DNA of 64,000 nucleotides from Mesorhizobium onobrychidis. Its GTDB lineage: Bacteria; Pseudomonadota; Alphaproteobacteria; Rhizobiales; Rhizobiaceae. The translations under genes and the position numbers were made by a program. Positions 43,996 through 53,048 of the stretch are shown piece after piece. Location of the stretch: NCBI RefSeq assembly GCF_024707545.1, contig NZ_CP062229.1, positions 6,801,501 through 6,865,500 of the forward strand. Direction: 5' to 3'. The notes under the pieces are model-generated. The model ran no database searches. It saw nothing but the letters and a program-made list of their open reading frames with translations, and was not told the origin of the DNA. How positions within the stretch are numbered: the stretch's first letter is position 1; each line of letters starts with the position of its first letter.

Positions 43996-44313
43996 ATGGT
44001 TGCCGGAGAACCGAATGACGTGCGATTGAAAAATGTCGACGGCCAATGGATTGTCCAGGTCCTCGAAGATGGCAAAGCAACTCCGTATTTATTCAACGCT
44101 CAAACCGTTGCCGAGAGCTACGCCGAATTCCAGCGAATTCGGCTCGGCCTGCCTGGAAAGCCACCAATTTGGGAGGAGAACCCGGTGGATGAGCGCCCTA
44201 AGAGGCTCCGCGAAACACCAGACTTCATCATCAACGATGTTCTCGACCTCGCCGAGTACTCCGATCGCGGTGTTGTCACCACCCTAGTTGATAGTAAGCG
44301 GTGTTTCAGTTGA
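43996..44313 (+). CDS. Small protein of unknown function
   Basis: ATG 43996 follows CGGAGGGCGG; a start at 43975 is also open. About 105 residues: MVAGEPNDVRLKNVDGQWIV, VQVLEDGKATPYLFNAQTVA, then acidic and ending DLAEYSDRGVVTTLVDSKRC. It reads as a compact soluble protein with natural composition, but I do not recognise a family. It lies between the porin gene and the right IS5 copy inside the composite element. Confidence 0.45.
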   Translation: MVAGEPNDVRLKNVDGQWIVQVLEDGKATPYLFNAQTVAESYAEFQRIRLGLPGKPPIWEENPVDERPKRLRETPDFIINDVLDLAEYSDRGVVTTLVDSKRCFS

Positions 44314-44421
44314 TACCCACGGAATTCGCCTTCGTCTCCACCTCACAGTCGTGACCTCAGAATTGCTTTGCGAGCGAATTGCCAACGCGCTGGAGCGCCG
44401 GTACGGCGAATAGCGACCTAA

Positions 44422-45329
44422 GAGTCCTCTCTGTTTTGAAATTCAGGGATGAGCGTTTCTGCGGATGAGATTGCCGCCCATAGCGACAAGGATCATGGCG
44501 TGAGAGACGTCGACGCTTCTCGTAGTCGCGCACGAGGCGGCGCCATCTTGTCATCCAGCCGAAGGTGCGCTCTGACAACCCAGCGGCGGGGCAAGACTTC
44601 GAAGCCCTTCTGGTCGTCGGATCTGCGGATGATCTCTACCACGAAGTCCAGATAGGCGGCCTTGTCCATGAGCTTCAGCCGATCGTAGGCGCTATCGGCG
44701 AACAGATGCTTCAAAGGCCAGCGCTTGCGGATACCATCCAAGATCGTCTGGGCGCCGGCGCTGTCGGAGATATCGGCTGGCGTAAGGTTGACCATCAACA
44801 GACGCCCATCCGTATCGACGGCGATATGGCGCTTGCGTCCGGCGATCTTTTTTCCGGCGTCGTAACCCCTTGTTCCAGCTTGCGGAGCCTTGACCGACTG
44901 GCTGTCGATCACCGCCGCCGTAGGGCTCGCCTCGCGCCCAGCCCGCTCACGATCCAACATCAGAGCCAGGTCGTGGATGGTCTGGAACAGAAATCGCCGC
45001 GCCAGCTCGCGAAACCACCCATAGACCGTCTGCCAGGGCCCGAAATGAATCGGCAGCATCCGCCAGCCGCACCCCGAACGAACCAGGTAACGCACCGCAT
45101 TGATCACCTCGCGAAAATCAACCTCACGCGGACGCCCACGCCGCCCAGGCTTGGGCATCAGCGGCGCGAACTGCTCCCACTCCTCGTCGGTCAAATCAGA
45201 CGGGTAGCGCTTGGTCTTCTTGGCGATCTGGGCCATCCGGCCACGGCTCTGCTCTGTCCACATCCAACGCTTGAATCATAACCCAGCCTCAGACCGAGCC
45301 CCCAGCAAGCCGATTTTCAAAACAGTCTC
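44422..45329 (-). mobile_element. IS5-family element, right end of the composite (908 bp)
   Basis: Its left end GAGTCCTCTCTGTTTTGAAA (44422) and right end, inward GAGACTGTTTTGAAA, are imperfect inverted repeats. It contains one transposase gene on the minus strand. Confidence 0.7.
44445..45263 (-). pseudogene. IS5-family transposase, frameshifted before the catalytic Glu
   Basis: The frame from ATG 45263 carries SDLTDEEWEQFAPLMPKPGR, AAVIDSQSVKAPQAGTRGYD (first Asp) and LKHLFADSAYDRLKLMDKAA (second Asp). At about 44578 a one-base shift replaces the expected VVSERTFGWMTRWRRLVRDY by VVRAHLRLDDKM; the correct sequence, including the catalytic Glu, continues in the next frame. IS427-type elements can use frameshifting, but not at this late point, so this copy is probably dead. 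Confidence 0.75.
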
Positions 45330-45332
45330 TTA
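45330..45332. repeat. Target-site duplication TTA (right)
   Basis: Matches 41104-41106; deleting one copy and the element rejoins the SDR gene in frame as GCT TAC TGC. Confidence 0.7.
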
Positions 45333-45636
45333 CTGCGCGAGTAAAGCCGCCGTAGCCACATTTTCAAAGTGCCTTGGCCGCGACCACGCAGGGGATGGGA
45401 TAAGGATCAATGCCGTCTGCCCCGGCGAGATAGATACACCCATGCTTCGCTCAGGCTTTATCCATCGCGGGTTCGATCCCGACACAGCGGTTGCCGAGCT
45501 CAGCAAGTCAAATCCGCTTGGTCGACTTGGCGACCCGGAGGATATCGCTGATGCGGTGTATTTCCTGAGCTCTGACGCCGCTCGCTTCATCGCGGGGACC
45601 GCACTCGAAGTCCACGGTGCCAAGGCCGTCTATTAA
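45331..45636 (+). pseudogene. SDR-family oxidoreductase, 3' part
   Basis: It continues the gene begun at 40643: YCASKAAVATFSKCLGRDHA (catalytic Tyr and Lys), IRINAVCPGEIDTPMLRSG, LGRLGDPEDIADAVYFLSSD and GTALEVHGAKAVY, then stop. It contains no frameshift of its own, so the composite insertion is the only lesion, which suggests a recent event. Confidence 0.9.
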
Positions 45637-45956
45637 ACAGTCCGTGCCCCTGCCTAGCAAACGGTAGCCGATATTGTGACTTTGAGTCTGGGACTGCAAA
45701 AGGTCGGCGTGCGTGTTGTCCTCAAAGAGCGGCTTGTCAAATCGACATGAAAACAGGTCGCTATTGTGCGTCAACGGCGCGCGGGGTCGACCTTGGCATC
45801 GTCACGCATTCCTCGTTTTGTTCGGCATTCAGAGCTGGCTTTAGGCTGGCGCGAGTTTACGGTCATAACCTCAGTTCATAAGTTACATTCCTTTTTATTG
45901 TTCGTTTCCGCATTTGTTATGCCCTATATTCTCGCCTCGAATCAGGGATTATAAAA
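45637..45956. other. Intergenic, promoter region of the MttB gene
   Basis: No gene recognised. The segment CGGTCATAACCTCAGTTCATAA near 45870 resembles ATGACCCTAGTTCATAAA near 40500 before the SDR gene, a possible shared regulatory element. Confidence 0.35.
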
Positions 45957-47477
45957 ATGTCCGCAAGATCTGGAGGCCGAGACGCTCGACAAAAGCTACG
46001 TTCTGACAGGACGGTAACTTACTTGCCGTCGCTGGAGCGGGGTCTGCCTTATATGAATTTGCTGAACCCGGATGATTTGCTTAGGCTTCACAACATTTCG
46101 ATGCAAATACTTGAAGAGATAGGCATCGAATTCCGAGATGACGAGGCCGTCGAAATGTGGCGGGCAGCCGGTGCCGACGTGACCGGTCAGCGCGTTAGGA
46201 TCGACAGAAACCAGCTGCTGGAACTTGTGGCAAAGGCCCCAGAAACCATCACAGTTCACGCTCGGAATCCCGCCAGGACCGTCACTCTCGGCGGTCGGAA
46301 GACCATCTTTACCCCAGCGTACGGTTCACCGAATGTACTTGACCTTGAGGGCAAGCGGCGGAACGCGACAATTGAGGATTTCGTTAATTTTGCAAAACTC
46401 GCCTACCAAGCCCCCGCAATGCATATGACGGGCGGAGTTCTTTGCGAGCCGATGGATATTGCCGTCCCGAAGCGCCACCTCCACATGAACTACAGTTTGA
46501 TACGGTACTCCGACAAGCCATTTATGGGAGCGGTGACCTCGCGTGAGAGGGCAGAAGACACGGTCGCTATGGCCAAGATTGTCTTCGGGGACGAGTTCGT
46601 CAACAACAACACTGTGATGGTGTCGCTTGCCAACTGCAATTCGCCGCTCGTTTGGGACGCGACCATGCTCGATGCGGTCAAGGTCTACTCCGCAAACAAC
46701 CAGGCCATGATCTTCGCCCCGTTTGTCCTTGGTGGCGCCAGCACCCCGGCGAGCACCGTGGCTGCAGTCGCGCAGCTTAATGCCGAAGCACTTGCCGGCG
46801 TTGCCTTTGCGCAGCTGGTCCGGCCGGGCGCGCCCTGCATTTATGGGCAGTGGTTGGCGACCGTTTCAATGAAAAGCGGCGCGCCAATGGCAGGAACACC
46901 CGAGATTTGCCACATGAATATGTTGGTGGGTCAACTGGCCAGACACTACAAACTGCCTTGGCGCTGCAGTGGTAGCAACACAAGTTCAAAGCTCGTCGAT
47001 GCCCAGGCAGGCTATGAGGCCGCCCGCAATATGTACGGCGCACTTATCGCCGGTGCGAATTTTGTGCTTTCGTCCACCGGTTATCTCGAAGCAGCTTTGA
47101 CCCAGAGCTATAGCAAGTTCATGCTCGATGCTGAGCAGATGGTGATGTTCTATAAGCTTGGGCAAGGCATAGTGATGAGCGAGATGGATGAAACGCTCGA
47201 TGCGATCCGCCAAAGTGAGCCAGGCAGTCACTATCTTGGTACCGAACATACACTGAAGAATTTCGAGAAGGCCTTCTTCACGCCCGACTTGATGAACCAC
47301 GACAGCTTTGAGCAATGGTCCTTCGCCGGAGCTAAGGATGCCAACATTCGGGGGCGCGATGCAGCTGTGCGGGCCCTGAAGGAATATGAAGCACCGCCGA
47401 TCGACGAAGCAATCGACGAAGAGCTCCTTGACTTTATCAAACGTCGGGAACTCGTCATCGGTGACGCTGTCCTTTAG
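45957..47477 (+). CDS. MttB-family (COG5598) trimethylamine/betaine methyltransferase, non-pyrrolysine
   Basis: 506 residues with no in-frame amber codon, so it belongs to the non-pyrrolysine branch whose members (MtgB, MtpB, MtyB) demethylate glycine betaine, proline betaine or other quaternary amines. Typical segments are MQILEEIGIEFRDDEAVEMW, TIFTPAYGSPNVLDLEGKRR, MHMTGGVLCEPMDIAVPKRH and QAMIFAPFVLGGASTPAS. It lies in the proVWX region beside SDR and GlxA-type regulator genes, which suggests that the imported betaine is broken down here. The cognate corrinoid protein is not visible in the window. Confidence 0.87.
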   Translation: MSARSGGRDARQKLRSDRTVTYLPSLERGLPYMNLLNPDDLLRLHNISMQILEEIGIEFRDDEAVEMWRAAGADVTGQRVRIDRNQLLELVAKAPETITVHARNPARTVTLGGRKTIFTPAYGSPNVLDLEGKRRNATIEDFVNFAKLAYQAPAMHMTGGVLCEPMDIAVPKRHLHMNYSLIRYSDKPFMGAVTSRERAEDTVAMAKIVFGDEFVNNNTVMVSLANCNSPLVWDATMLDAVKVYSANNQAMIFAPFVLGGASTPASTVAAVAQLNAEALAGVAFAQLVRPGAPCIYGQWLATVSMKSGAPMAGTPEICHMNMLVGQLARHYKLPWRCSGSNTSSKLVDAQAGYEAARNMYGALIAGANFVLSSTGYLEAALTQSYSKFMLDAEQMVMFYKLGQGIVMSEMDETLDAIRQSEPGSHYLGTEHTLKNFEKAFFTPDLMNHDSFEQWSFAGAKDANIRGRDAAVRALKEYEAPPIDEAIDEELLDFIKRRELVIGDAVL

Positions 47478-47675
47478 GCAAGCAGGATCAATGCAAATGG
47501 CTGCGGCACCCTCGCCAAGATCGTGTCTAAGAAAGGCCGTGCTCGGCAGGGCGGATGAATCTCTGTGTCTGCTTCACCACGAGCGCTCGCCCAGCAATAG
47601 CCGAAAAAGCGCCAGGTGTCTCCGGGCTCCAGAATACCTTGGTTAGCTTTTTGCGAAATGCATGGACGAATCCTA

Positions 47676-48731
47676 ATGAACGCACCTCCCAATATGAATG
47701 CCATGAAGTCATTGTCCACGCCGGACGATCCGGCAAGGGGCGGCCGACCAATTGAGCTGGTGGTTCTGGTATTGCCAGGGTTCTCGCAACTGGCGCTTCA
47801 CGCCTTCATCGAACCTTTCCGCATCGCCAATACGGTATCCAAACTGACCCTGTTCCGGTGGCGGATCGCGGGATCCGACGCCCAATCCGTCAAGGGGGCG
47901 AGCGGCCTCTCGATCGCTGTTGATGTAACGATTGACGAACTGAACTCTTGTTTAGGCGGCCGGGGGCCACATCATCTCGCAATTTTCGCGGGCGAGCCGG
48001 TGGGCCGGCGACTGACGGCACAATTCAATAATTTCTTGCGCACGATCGCACGCCGCGGGGTTCCCATTTCCGCGGTTGGAACAGCGACATGGCTGCTCGC
48101 GCAGACTGGTCTGCTGGCAGGCACACGCTGCACGATTCACTGGTCGCGGCTGGCCGCCTTCACGGAAGTATTCAGCCAGCCGCAGATTCGCGATGCTCTC
48201 TTTGTCAAGGATGGGCAATTTTCGACATGCGCGGGGGAACTGGCAGCCTTCGACTTGGCGGTCGATCTGATCGCCAGCCATGTCGGCGGGTTTACCGCAC
48301 AGGAGGTTTGCCGCTACGCGACCGTCGACGGTCAGCGCTCAGGTTCCAACCGCCAGACTGGGCCATCGGGTCTCGCCTTTGCGGGTGTAAGCGATAAGCT
48401 GCTGATGGCTATGAGGCTCATGGAAGAGAATGTGGAGTACCCGCTGACCATGAGCGAGGTTGCGCAACGGGCTGGCGTGTCACGGCGCCAACTGGAACGC
48501 TTGTTTGCAGCACACGTGCACATGCCGCCGGTACGCCACTACCTCCGGATCCGTGTCGCTCATGCCAAGCGCCTGATTGAAGGCACAAGCATGCCCATTA
48601 TCGATATCGCAATGGCCTGCGGATTTTTGTCGCCTTCACATTTCGCAAAATGCTTCAGAACTTTCAACGGCCTCTCGCCGCAGCAGTGTCGTGCAACGAC
48701 GCCGGCATGGGTCGGACCCGGCCTCGGCTAG
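47676..48731 (+). CDS. GlxA-type AraC-family regulator
   Basis: The start at ATG 47676 is taken although upstream in-frame starts exist. 351 residues. The DJ-1/PfpI-like domain has IELVVLVLPGFSQLALHAFI, PFRIANTVSKLTLFRWRIAG and GVPISAVGTATWLLAQTGLL, where the usual Cys of the elbow is replaced by Thr. The AraC domain follows with LTMSEVAQRAGVSRRQLERL and MPIIDIAMACGFLSPSHFAK. It lies directly downstream of the MttB gene. Relatives control betaine and carnitine use, so it is a candidate regulator of this region. Confidence 0.88.
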   Translation: MNAPPNMNAMKSLSTPDDPARGGRPIELVVLVLPGFSQLALHAFIEPFRIANTVSKLTLFRWRIAGSDAQSVKGASGLSIAVDVTIDELNSCLGGRGPHHLAIFAGEPVGRRLTAQFNNFLRTIARRGVPISAVGTATWLLAQTGLLAGTRCTIHWSRLAAFTEVFSQPQIRDALFVKDGQFSTCAGELAAFDLAVDLIASHVGGFTAQEVCRYATVDGQRSGSNRQTGPSGLAFAGVSDKLLMAMRLMEENVEYPLTMSEVAQRAGVSRRQLERLFAAHVHMPPVRHYLRIRVAHAKRLIEGTSMPIIDIAMACGFLSPSHFAKCFRTFNGLSPQQCRATTPAWVGPGLG

Positions 48732-48898
48732 ACAAACGAAACCGCAGGATCGCTGCGATCCAGTTCTCTAGCGTTTATTGGACGTCCCCAGCCGAGACCA
48801 AGAAGGGCCAGCCCTCCCCGCGGTCCACCCGACGAGTGTTTGCAACGACATACCGAACAATTTCGGGCGAGTTGCGCCGTACAGACCCGCCTTAATGC

Positions 48899-50941
48899 CT
48901 AAACCGCAATCCTGGGCCTTCCCGAGGCCACCGCCACCACATGTGCCTCGATGAACATGCGCTGGCTTTCGACCGTGGAGACGCGGAATTCGGTGGTGAC
49001 GTCGATCTCGGCGCTGTCGGTGCCTGCATCCCTGGCGCGCTCCGCAACGATGGCGCGGACGTCGGCCTCGGCTGCCGCGATCGCCGCAGCCTCATCGAGG
49101 AAATCGCGAACCTTTTCGCCAGTGGCAAGCCGGAACAGCCCTTCCTTGGGTTGGCTGACCTGTGCTTCGGCCGACACCCGCACCTGGCCGACAACGGCGC
49201 CGAGCGCATTGGCGACGTCGGTATCCTCCGGCACGACGCAGTCGTTGCCGACCAGCTCGGCCAAGCCGGCATAATGGAGCGGCGCCGAGGCGCCGAGGCC
49301 GATGACCGGGCGATCGAGCGCCACGCTGAGGCGAGCGATGCCGGGATGGGAATCGACGGCGCGCTGCACCAGCGCGTGCGCCACGGTCGCGGCGCCGTCC
49401 AGCCCATCCTCGGTAAAGGCAGTCTCCAAGATATATTCGGCCGACCAGCGCGTCAGCGTCAGCAGCACCCGTTCCGAGATCGCCTCCGGCGTGGCGGCGA
49501 TGAACTGGCCGCGCCCGTCGCGCTTACGCGCGAACAGTTCGGCGCCGAGCCGGGCCGTTGCCGCATCCCAGTTGGCCTGCTTGCCAAGCACATGGGCGGC
49601 ATCCGAAGGGGTGAAGCCCGAAATATGCACCAGCCCGCGCGACACCAACCGGTTTAAGGTGGCGTTCTGGGCATTCGAGATCAGCAATTTGTCGAGAGCG
49701 ACGGCCACAGCACCAATCATCTCATAGAGCTTGGCTTCGGCGCCGGACAGGCCGGCCGCGAGCCGCTCCGGCACGCCCGTCCTGACCGCCAGGCGGCCAT
49801 CCATGCGGCCGGGATTGGGCGCGCGCAGCTGGCGCTCGAGCTCGGCGGTGACCGCTTCGCCATGCACCATGCCGGCCAGCGCCAGTGGCACCAGGCGGCG
49901 CGGCCCGAGCAATATCCTGGGGTTGAGCGCGCCGTCCTCCAGCGCCACTTCGGAATCGCCGCCGAGCCCAAAAGTGCGCATGGCGACGGCTTCGACCATG
50001 GTGCGGAAGCCGCCGACGGTGGCGCCTTCCGGATCCAGCCGCGGCCGGCCCTTGTCGAGCACGGCGACATCCGTTGTGGTGCCGCCGATGTCGGAGACCA
50101 CCGCATTGCCGAGCCCGGTCATGTGGCGGGCGCCGACAAGGCTGGCGGCCGGGCCTGAAAGGATCGTCTCGATCGGCCGCTGGCGGGCAAAGGCGGCCGA
50201 GACCAGGGCGCCATCGCCGCGCACTACCATCAAGGGCGCCACGATCTTGCGCGCTTCCAAAAAGCCTTCGGTCGCTGCCACCAGCCGGTCGATCATCGAG
50301 ATCAGCCGGGCGTTGAGCAGCGTCGTCAGCGCTCGGCGCGGCCCGCCGAGCTTGGCTGACAGCTCATAGCTGGCGGTGACCGGCAGGCCGGTCTTCTCGC
50401 GGATCAGCTTGCGGGCGGCGATCTCATGCGCCGGATTGCGGGTGGCGAAATAGGCGCAGACGGCAAAACCAGATACCGACGCGACAAGTTCCGGCAAGGC
50501 CGCTTCGAGACCGGACAGGTCGACCCCAGCGGTATTGCCGTGCACATCGTGGCCACCGGGGCAGAACACCACAGGATCGGTGCCAAGCGCCGCCTTCAGC
50601 CCGTCGCGGGCAAGATCGGTCTCGGAGAAGCCGATCATGACCAGCGCCACGCGGCCGCCCTGGCCCTCGACCAGCGCATTGGTGGCCAGCGTCGTCGACA
50701 TCGACACCAGTTTTATATCGGCTGGATCGGTGCGGGCCTTCTGCAGCACAGCGTCGACCGCTCCGGAAATGCCAACGGCAAGGTCATGCCGCGTAGTCAG
50801 TGCCTTGGCCTTGGCCAACACCTTGCCCTTGTTCGGCCCGTGCTGCGGGCCTTCGGTTTCAGACCACAGCACGGCATCGGTGTAGGTGCCGCCGGTGTCG
50901 ATCCCGAGGAGCAGCGGTTTTTTCTTAGGGTTGGCTCTCAT
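48899..50941 (-). CDS. Hydantoinase/oxoprolinase family protein (HyuA-like)
   Basis: ATG 50941 gives 680 residues; an upstream in-frame ATG at 51049 would add an unlikely tail. The N-terminus LLLGIDTGGTYTDAVLW is the acetate/sugar-kinase-type phosphate loop of HyuA, and VVSDIGGTTTDVAVLDKGRP is the second such loop. The family opens hydantoin or 5-oxoproline rings with ATP. The usual partner HyuB is not seen next to it, so it may act alone or with a distant subunit. GC and codon use look like core Mesorhizobium DNA and unlike the neighbouring genes. Confidence 0.88.
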   Translation of the reverse strand: MRANPKKKPLLLGIDTGGTYTDAVLWSETEGPQHGPNKGKVLAKAKALTTRHDLAVGISGAVDAVLQKARTDPADIKLVSMSTTLATNALVEGQGGRVALVMIGFSETDLARDGLKAALGTDPVVFCPGGHDVHGNTAGVDLSGLEAALPELVASVSGFAVCAYFATRNPAHEIAARKLIREKTGLPVTASYELSAKLGGPRRALTTLLNARLISMIDRLVAATEGFLEARKIVAPLMVVRGDGALVSAAFARQRPIETILSGPAASLVGARHMTGLGNAVVSDIGGTTTDVAVLDKGRPRLDPEGATVGGFRTMVEAVAMRTFGLGGDSEVALEDGALNPRILLGPRRLVPLALAGMVHGEAVTAELERQLRAPNPGRMDGRLAVRTGVPERLAAGLSGAEAKLYEMIGAVAVALDKLLISNAQNATLNRLVSRGLVHISGFTPSDAAHVLGKQANWDAATARLGAELFARKRDGRGQFIAATPEAISERVLLTLTRWSAEYILETAFTEDGLDGAATVAHALVQRAVDSHPGIARLSVALDRPVIGLGASAPLHYAGLAELVGNDCVVPEDTDVANALGAVVGQVRVSAEAQVSQPKEGLFRLATGEKVRDFLDEAAAIAAAEADVRAIVAERARDAGTDSAEIDVTTEFRVSTVESQRMFIEAHVVAVASGRPRIAV

Positions 50942-51119
50942 TTTCAATGGCAGTTTCAGCTGGTGTTCGTCTTTTCCACACCTTAGCCGATGCCGAGCGC
51001 CCTGCCCGCCTGCAAGAGCGCGAAGGTCGACAACATCGTGCGGCTTCAAGCGAGCCTAGATTCTGTTTCTGCCGGGCGACAGCCCCTGTCGCAATCCGTT
51101 CGAAGTCGCCAATGCACCA

Positions 51120-51932
51120 CTATGACTGCGGCTTCGTCAGCTTGGCCCGATACTCCTCGTCCAAAATGGACGGCAAGGATATCTTCTTGGTTCGAGCCCC
51201 GTCGACAGCGATCATTTCACCGCTAACGAAGCTGGACTCATCGCTGGCCAGCCAAAGGACCGCATTGGCTATCTCTTTTGGAGTGCCGATTCTTCCTACC
51301 GGGTGAAGTTGTCCTAATTCCCGCTCGACCAAGCTTCGGTCCGGATGGAGTTCGACGTATGCACGATTCAGCTCGGTATCGATCCAACCGGGGCAAACGG
51401 TATTGCAACGTATACCATCGGGCCCGAGGTCAACTGACAGCCCCAGCGTGAGACCGTGCACGCCGGCCTTGGTGGCAGCATAGGCTGTATGCCAAGGGTT
51501 GACCATAAAGCCCTCGACCGACCCAATGTTGACGATCGCGCCTACGCCGATGCGTCTCATTTCCGGGACCACATACTTGGCCATTAAAAACGGACCACGA
51601 AGATTGACCGCCATAAGCCTGTCCCAATCCTCGGCAGTCTGTTCGTCGATGGACTTATGAATGACCATACCGGCATTGTTGACCAGGACATCGATCCTGC
51701 CAAACTTCTGCAGGACGTCGTCAACGAATGCGCGAATTGAGGCCTCCTTTGTGACGTCAAGAGACATAAATGTGAGCCTCTCGAGGCTGCCGGAATCGGC
51801 GGAGCGATCATCACGCAAGTCGCCGACGACAACCATGGCGTCTTCATCAGCGAGCCTCTCAGCAATTGCACGCCCTATGCCTCGGTTGCCACCGGTGACG
51901 ATGGCCACTTTGCCTGATAACCGATTACCCAA
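51120..51932 (-). CDS. SDR-family oxidoreductase
   Basis: 270 residues with the Rossmann motif VAIVTGGNRGIGRAIAERLA, LVNNAGMVIHKS, IVNIGSVEGFMVNPWHTAYA with catalytic Ser, and AYAATKAGVHG with Tyr and Lys, then VCPGWIDTELN. It is a complete classical SDR acting on an alcohol or ketone with NAD(P). It lies nine bases downstream of another SDR gene on the same strand, so the two are probably cotranscribed. Confidence 0.9.
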   Translation of the reverse strand: MGNRLSGKVAIVTGGNRGIGRAIAERLADEDAMVVVGDLRDDRSADSGSLERLTFMSLDVTKEASIRAFVDDVLQKFGRIDVLVNNAGMVIHKSIDEQTAEDWDRLMAVNLRGPFLMAKYVVPEMRRIGVGAIVNIGSVEGFMVNPWHTAYAATKAGVHGLTLGLSVDLGPDGIRCNTVCPGWIDTELNRAYVELHPDRSLVERELGQLHPVGRIGTPKEIANAVLWLASDESSFVSGEMIAVDGARTKKISLPSILDEEYRAKLTKPQS

Positions 51933-51941
51933 GAATTCCTC

Positions 51942-52703
51942 CTATCCTGCCGTGAAGCCGCCATCTATCGGAACAGCAACCCCTGTGATGTGCCTGGCTT
52001 CCTCGCTCGCGAGGAACAGCGTCAAGCTCGCAATTTCCTTCGGAGTCGCCACGCGACCCTGGGGTATTGAATCGATGTTCCTCTGGAGGACCTCATCGAC
52101 GCTAACCGGCTTGCTGTGGGCCGACACAAGCATGGGTGTATCAACGGCACCCGGGCAGACGGCATTGATGCTGATTTGCTCTTTGGCGTGATCGAGGGCC
52201 ATGGCGCGTGTCAACAAAACGACCGCGCCCTTCGACGCACAATAGGCAGCCAGCCCGGGACAGCCAACCAACCCCACATTCGAGGCTATGTTGACAATGC
52301 TTCCGCCGCCGGTTTTCCTCATGGCCTTCACTGCGGCGCGGCTAAAGTAGAAAACACCGCCGACATTGGCGTCGAATGTCTGCCGCCAATCATCATCCGT
52401 GGTTTCGACCGCGCTTCCACGTCGGATGATACCGGCGCTGTTGACCAAGACGCTGACTTTTCCGAACCGCTCTACGGTGGAGTTAATCACGTGGTCGGCG
52501 AAGGCCGAGTCAGCCACATCGCCCAGCATCAATTCGGCCGGACAATCGAGTTTGTGAACCGACTCTAAAGCTCGTCGGCCCCGCTCTCGATCGCGGCCGA
52601 CCAATACGAGTGACGCGCCCGTCGCGGCGAAGGCCTCTGCGACGACCTCCCCTATCCCCGACGTCGCGCCAGTCACGATAACCACCTTCTTGGAATGCGT
52701 CAT
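51942..52703 (-). CDS. SDR-family oxidoreductase
   Basis: 253 residues. VVIVTGATSGIGEVVAEAFA, LVNSAGIIRRGSAVETTDDD, SIVNIASNVGLVGCPGLAAY and CASKGAVVLLTRAMA show a complete classical SDR. It is similar in layout to the split SDR at 40643/45331 (IIxRGxxxETxDxDW, YCASK) and may be its paralogue. It is the first gene of a two-SDR unit, divergent from the enolase-superfamily gene. Confidence 0.9.
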   Translation of the reverse strand: MTHSKKVVIVTGATSGIGEVVAEAFAATGASLVLVGRDRERGRRALESVHKLDCPAELMLGDVADSAFADHVINSTVERFGKVSVLVNSAGIIRRGSAVETTDDDWRQTFDANVGGVFYFSRAAVKAMRKTGGGSIVNIASNVGLVGCPGLAAYCASKGAVVLLTRAMALDHAKEQISINAVCPGAVDTPMLVSAHSKPVSVDEVLQRNIDSIPQGRVATPKEIASLTLFLASEEARHITGVAVPIDGGFTAG

Positions 52704-53048
52704 AGTAGCGATTGCCCGGTGATGAGGCCTGGCGGGTAATTCCGGCGGCCTGCTAGTGATCTATGCCGGCATCAGGCCTGTTCGCAAGCGTCCAAAAAAT
52801 CATGCGCCATACAAGCTGAAGTCATGGCGCGATGGACATCGGTACGGAAATTGCGCCGCCTTATGCGACCCTTGGACATGGTCATAACTCCTGGTTATCC
52901 GGCCAGCCAATAATACTCATTTGAAGTGCGGTGCGCCTCTGCATATAGCTCACAATCGTAGCATTTCTGCCGTAGCCGATTATGCTGCTGGGATGATGCA
53001 AAGGCGTCCGCCGGAGGCCAATCGCGACAACGCCCGGGGAGAGGCTTC
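52704..53048. other. Divergent intergenic region
   Basis: It separates the SDR pair (minus) from the enolase-superfamily gene (plus) and must hold both promoters. TGGTCATAACTCCTGGTTATCC at about 52878 contains an imperfect inverted repeat (ATAAC/GTTAT). No gene recognised. Confidence 0.4.

Larger units (their letters stand above)
41107..45329. mobile_element. IS5-bounded composite transposon-like element (4223 bp)
   Basis: The left end GAGTCCGTTTGGGAA and the right end, which reads inward GAGACTGTTTTGAAA, are imperfect inverted repeats. The element is flanked by TTA duplications and interrupts an SDR gene that is otherwise complete. It consists of a 0.28-kb left IS5-family fragment, a cargo of an MbcA/ParS-like antitoxin gene, a porin gene and a small unknown gene, and a 0.9-kb right IS5-family copy (44422-45329). 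The right copy alone has no matching duplication (TAA on its left), so the unit seems to have moved as a whole. Confidence 0.75.

Noticed and set aside
44493..45263. Programmed frameshift in the IS5-family transposase
   Set aside because: Frameshifting in IS427-type elements occurs near the middle. Here the break lies just before the catalytic Glu and has no slippery run, so a plain indel is more likely.
48899..51049. HyuA plus HyuB hydantoinase pair
   Set aside because: Only the HyuA-like gene is present; the neighbouring genes are an AraC-type regulator and SDRs, with no HyuB sequence.
52773..52885. Small peptide gene with AGGAG before ATG upstream of the SDR pair
   Set aside because: When read carefully the frame from that ATG closes after about 20 codons and shows no conserved features.
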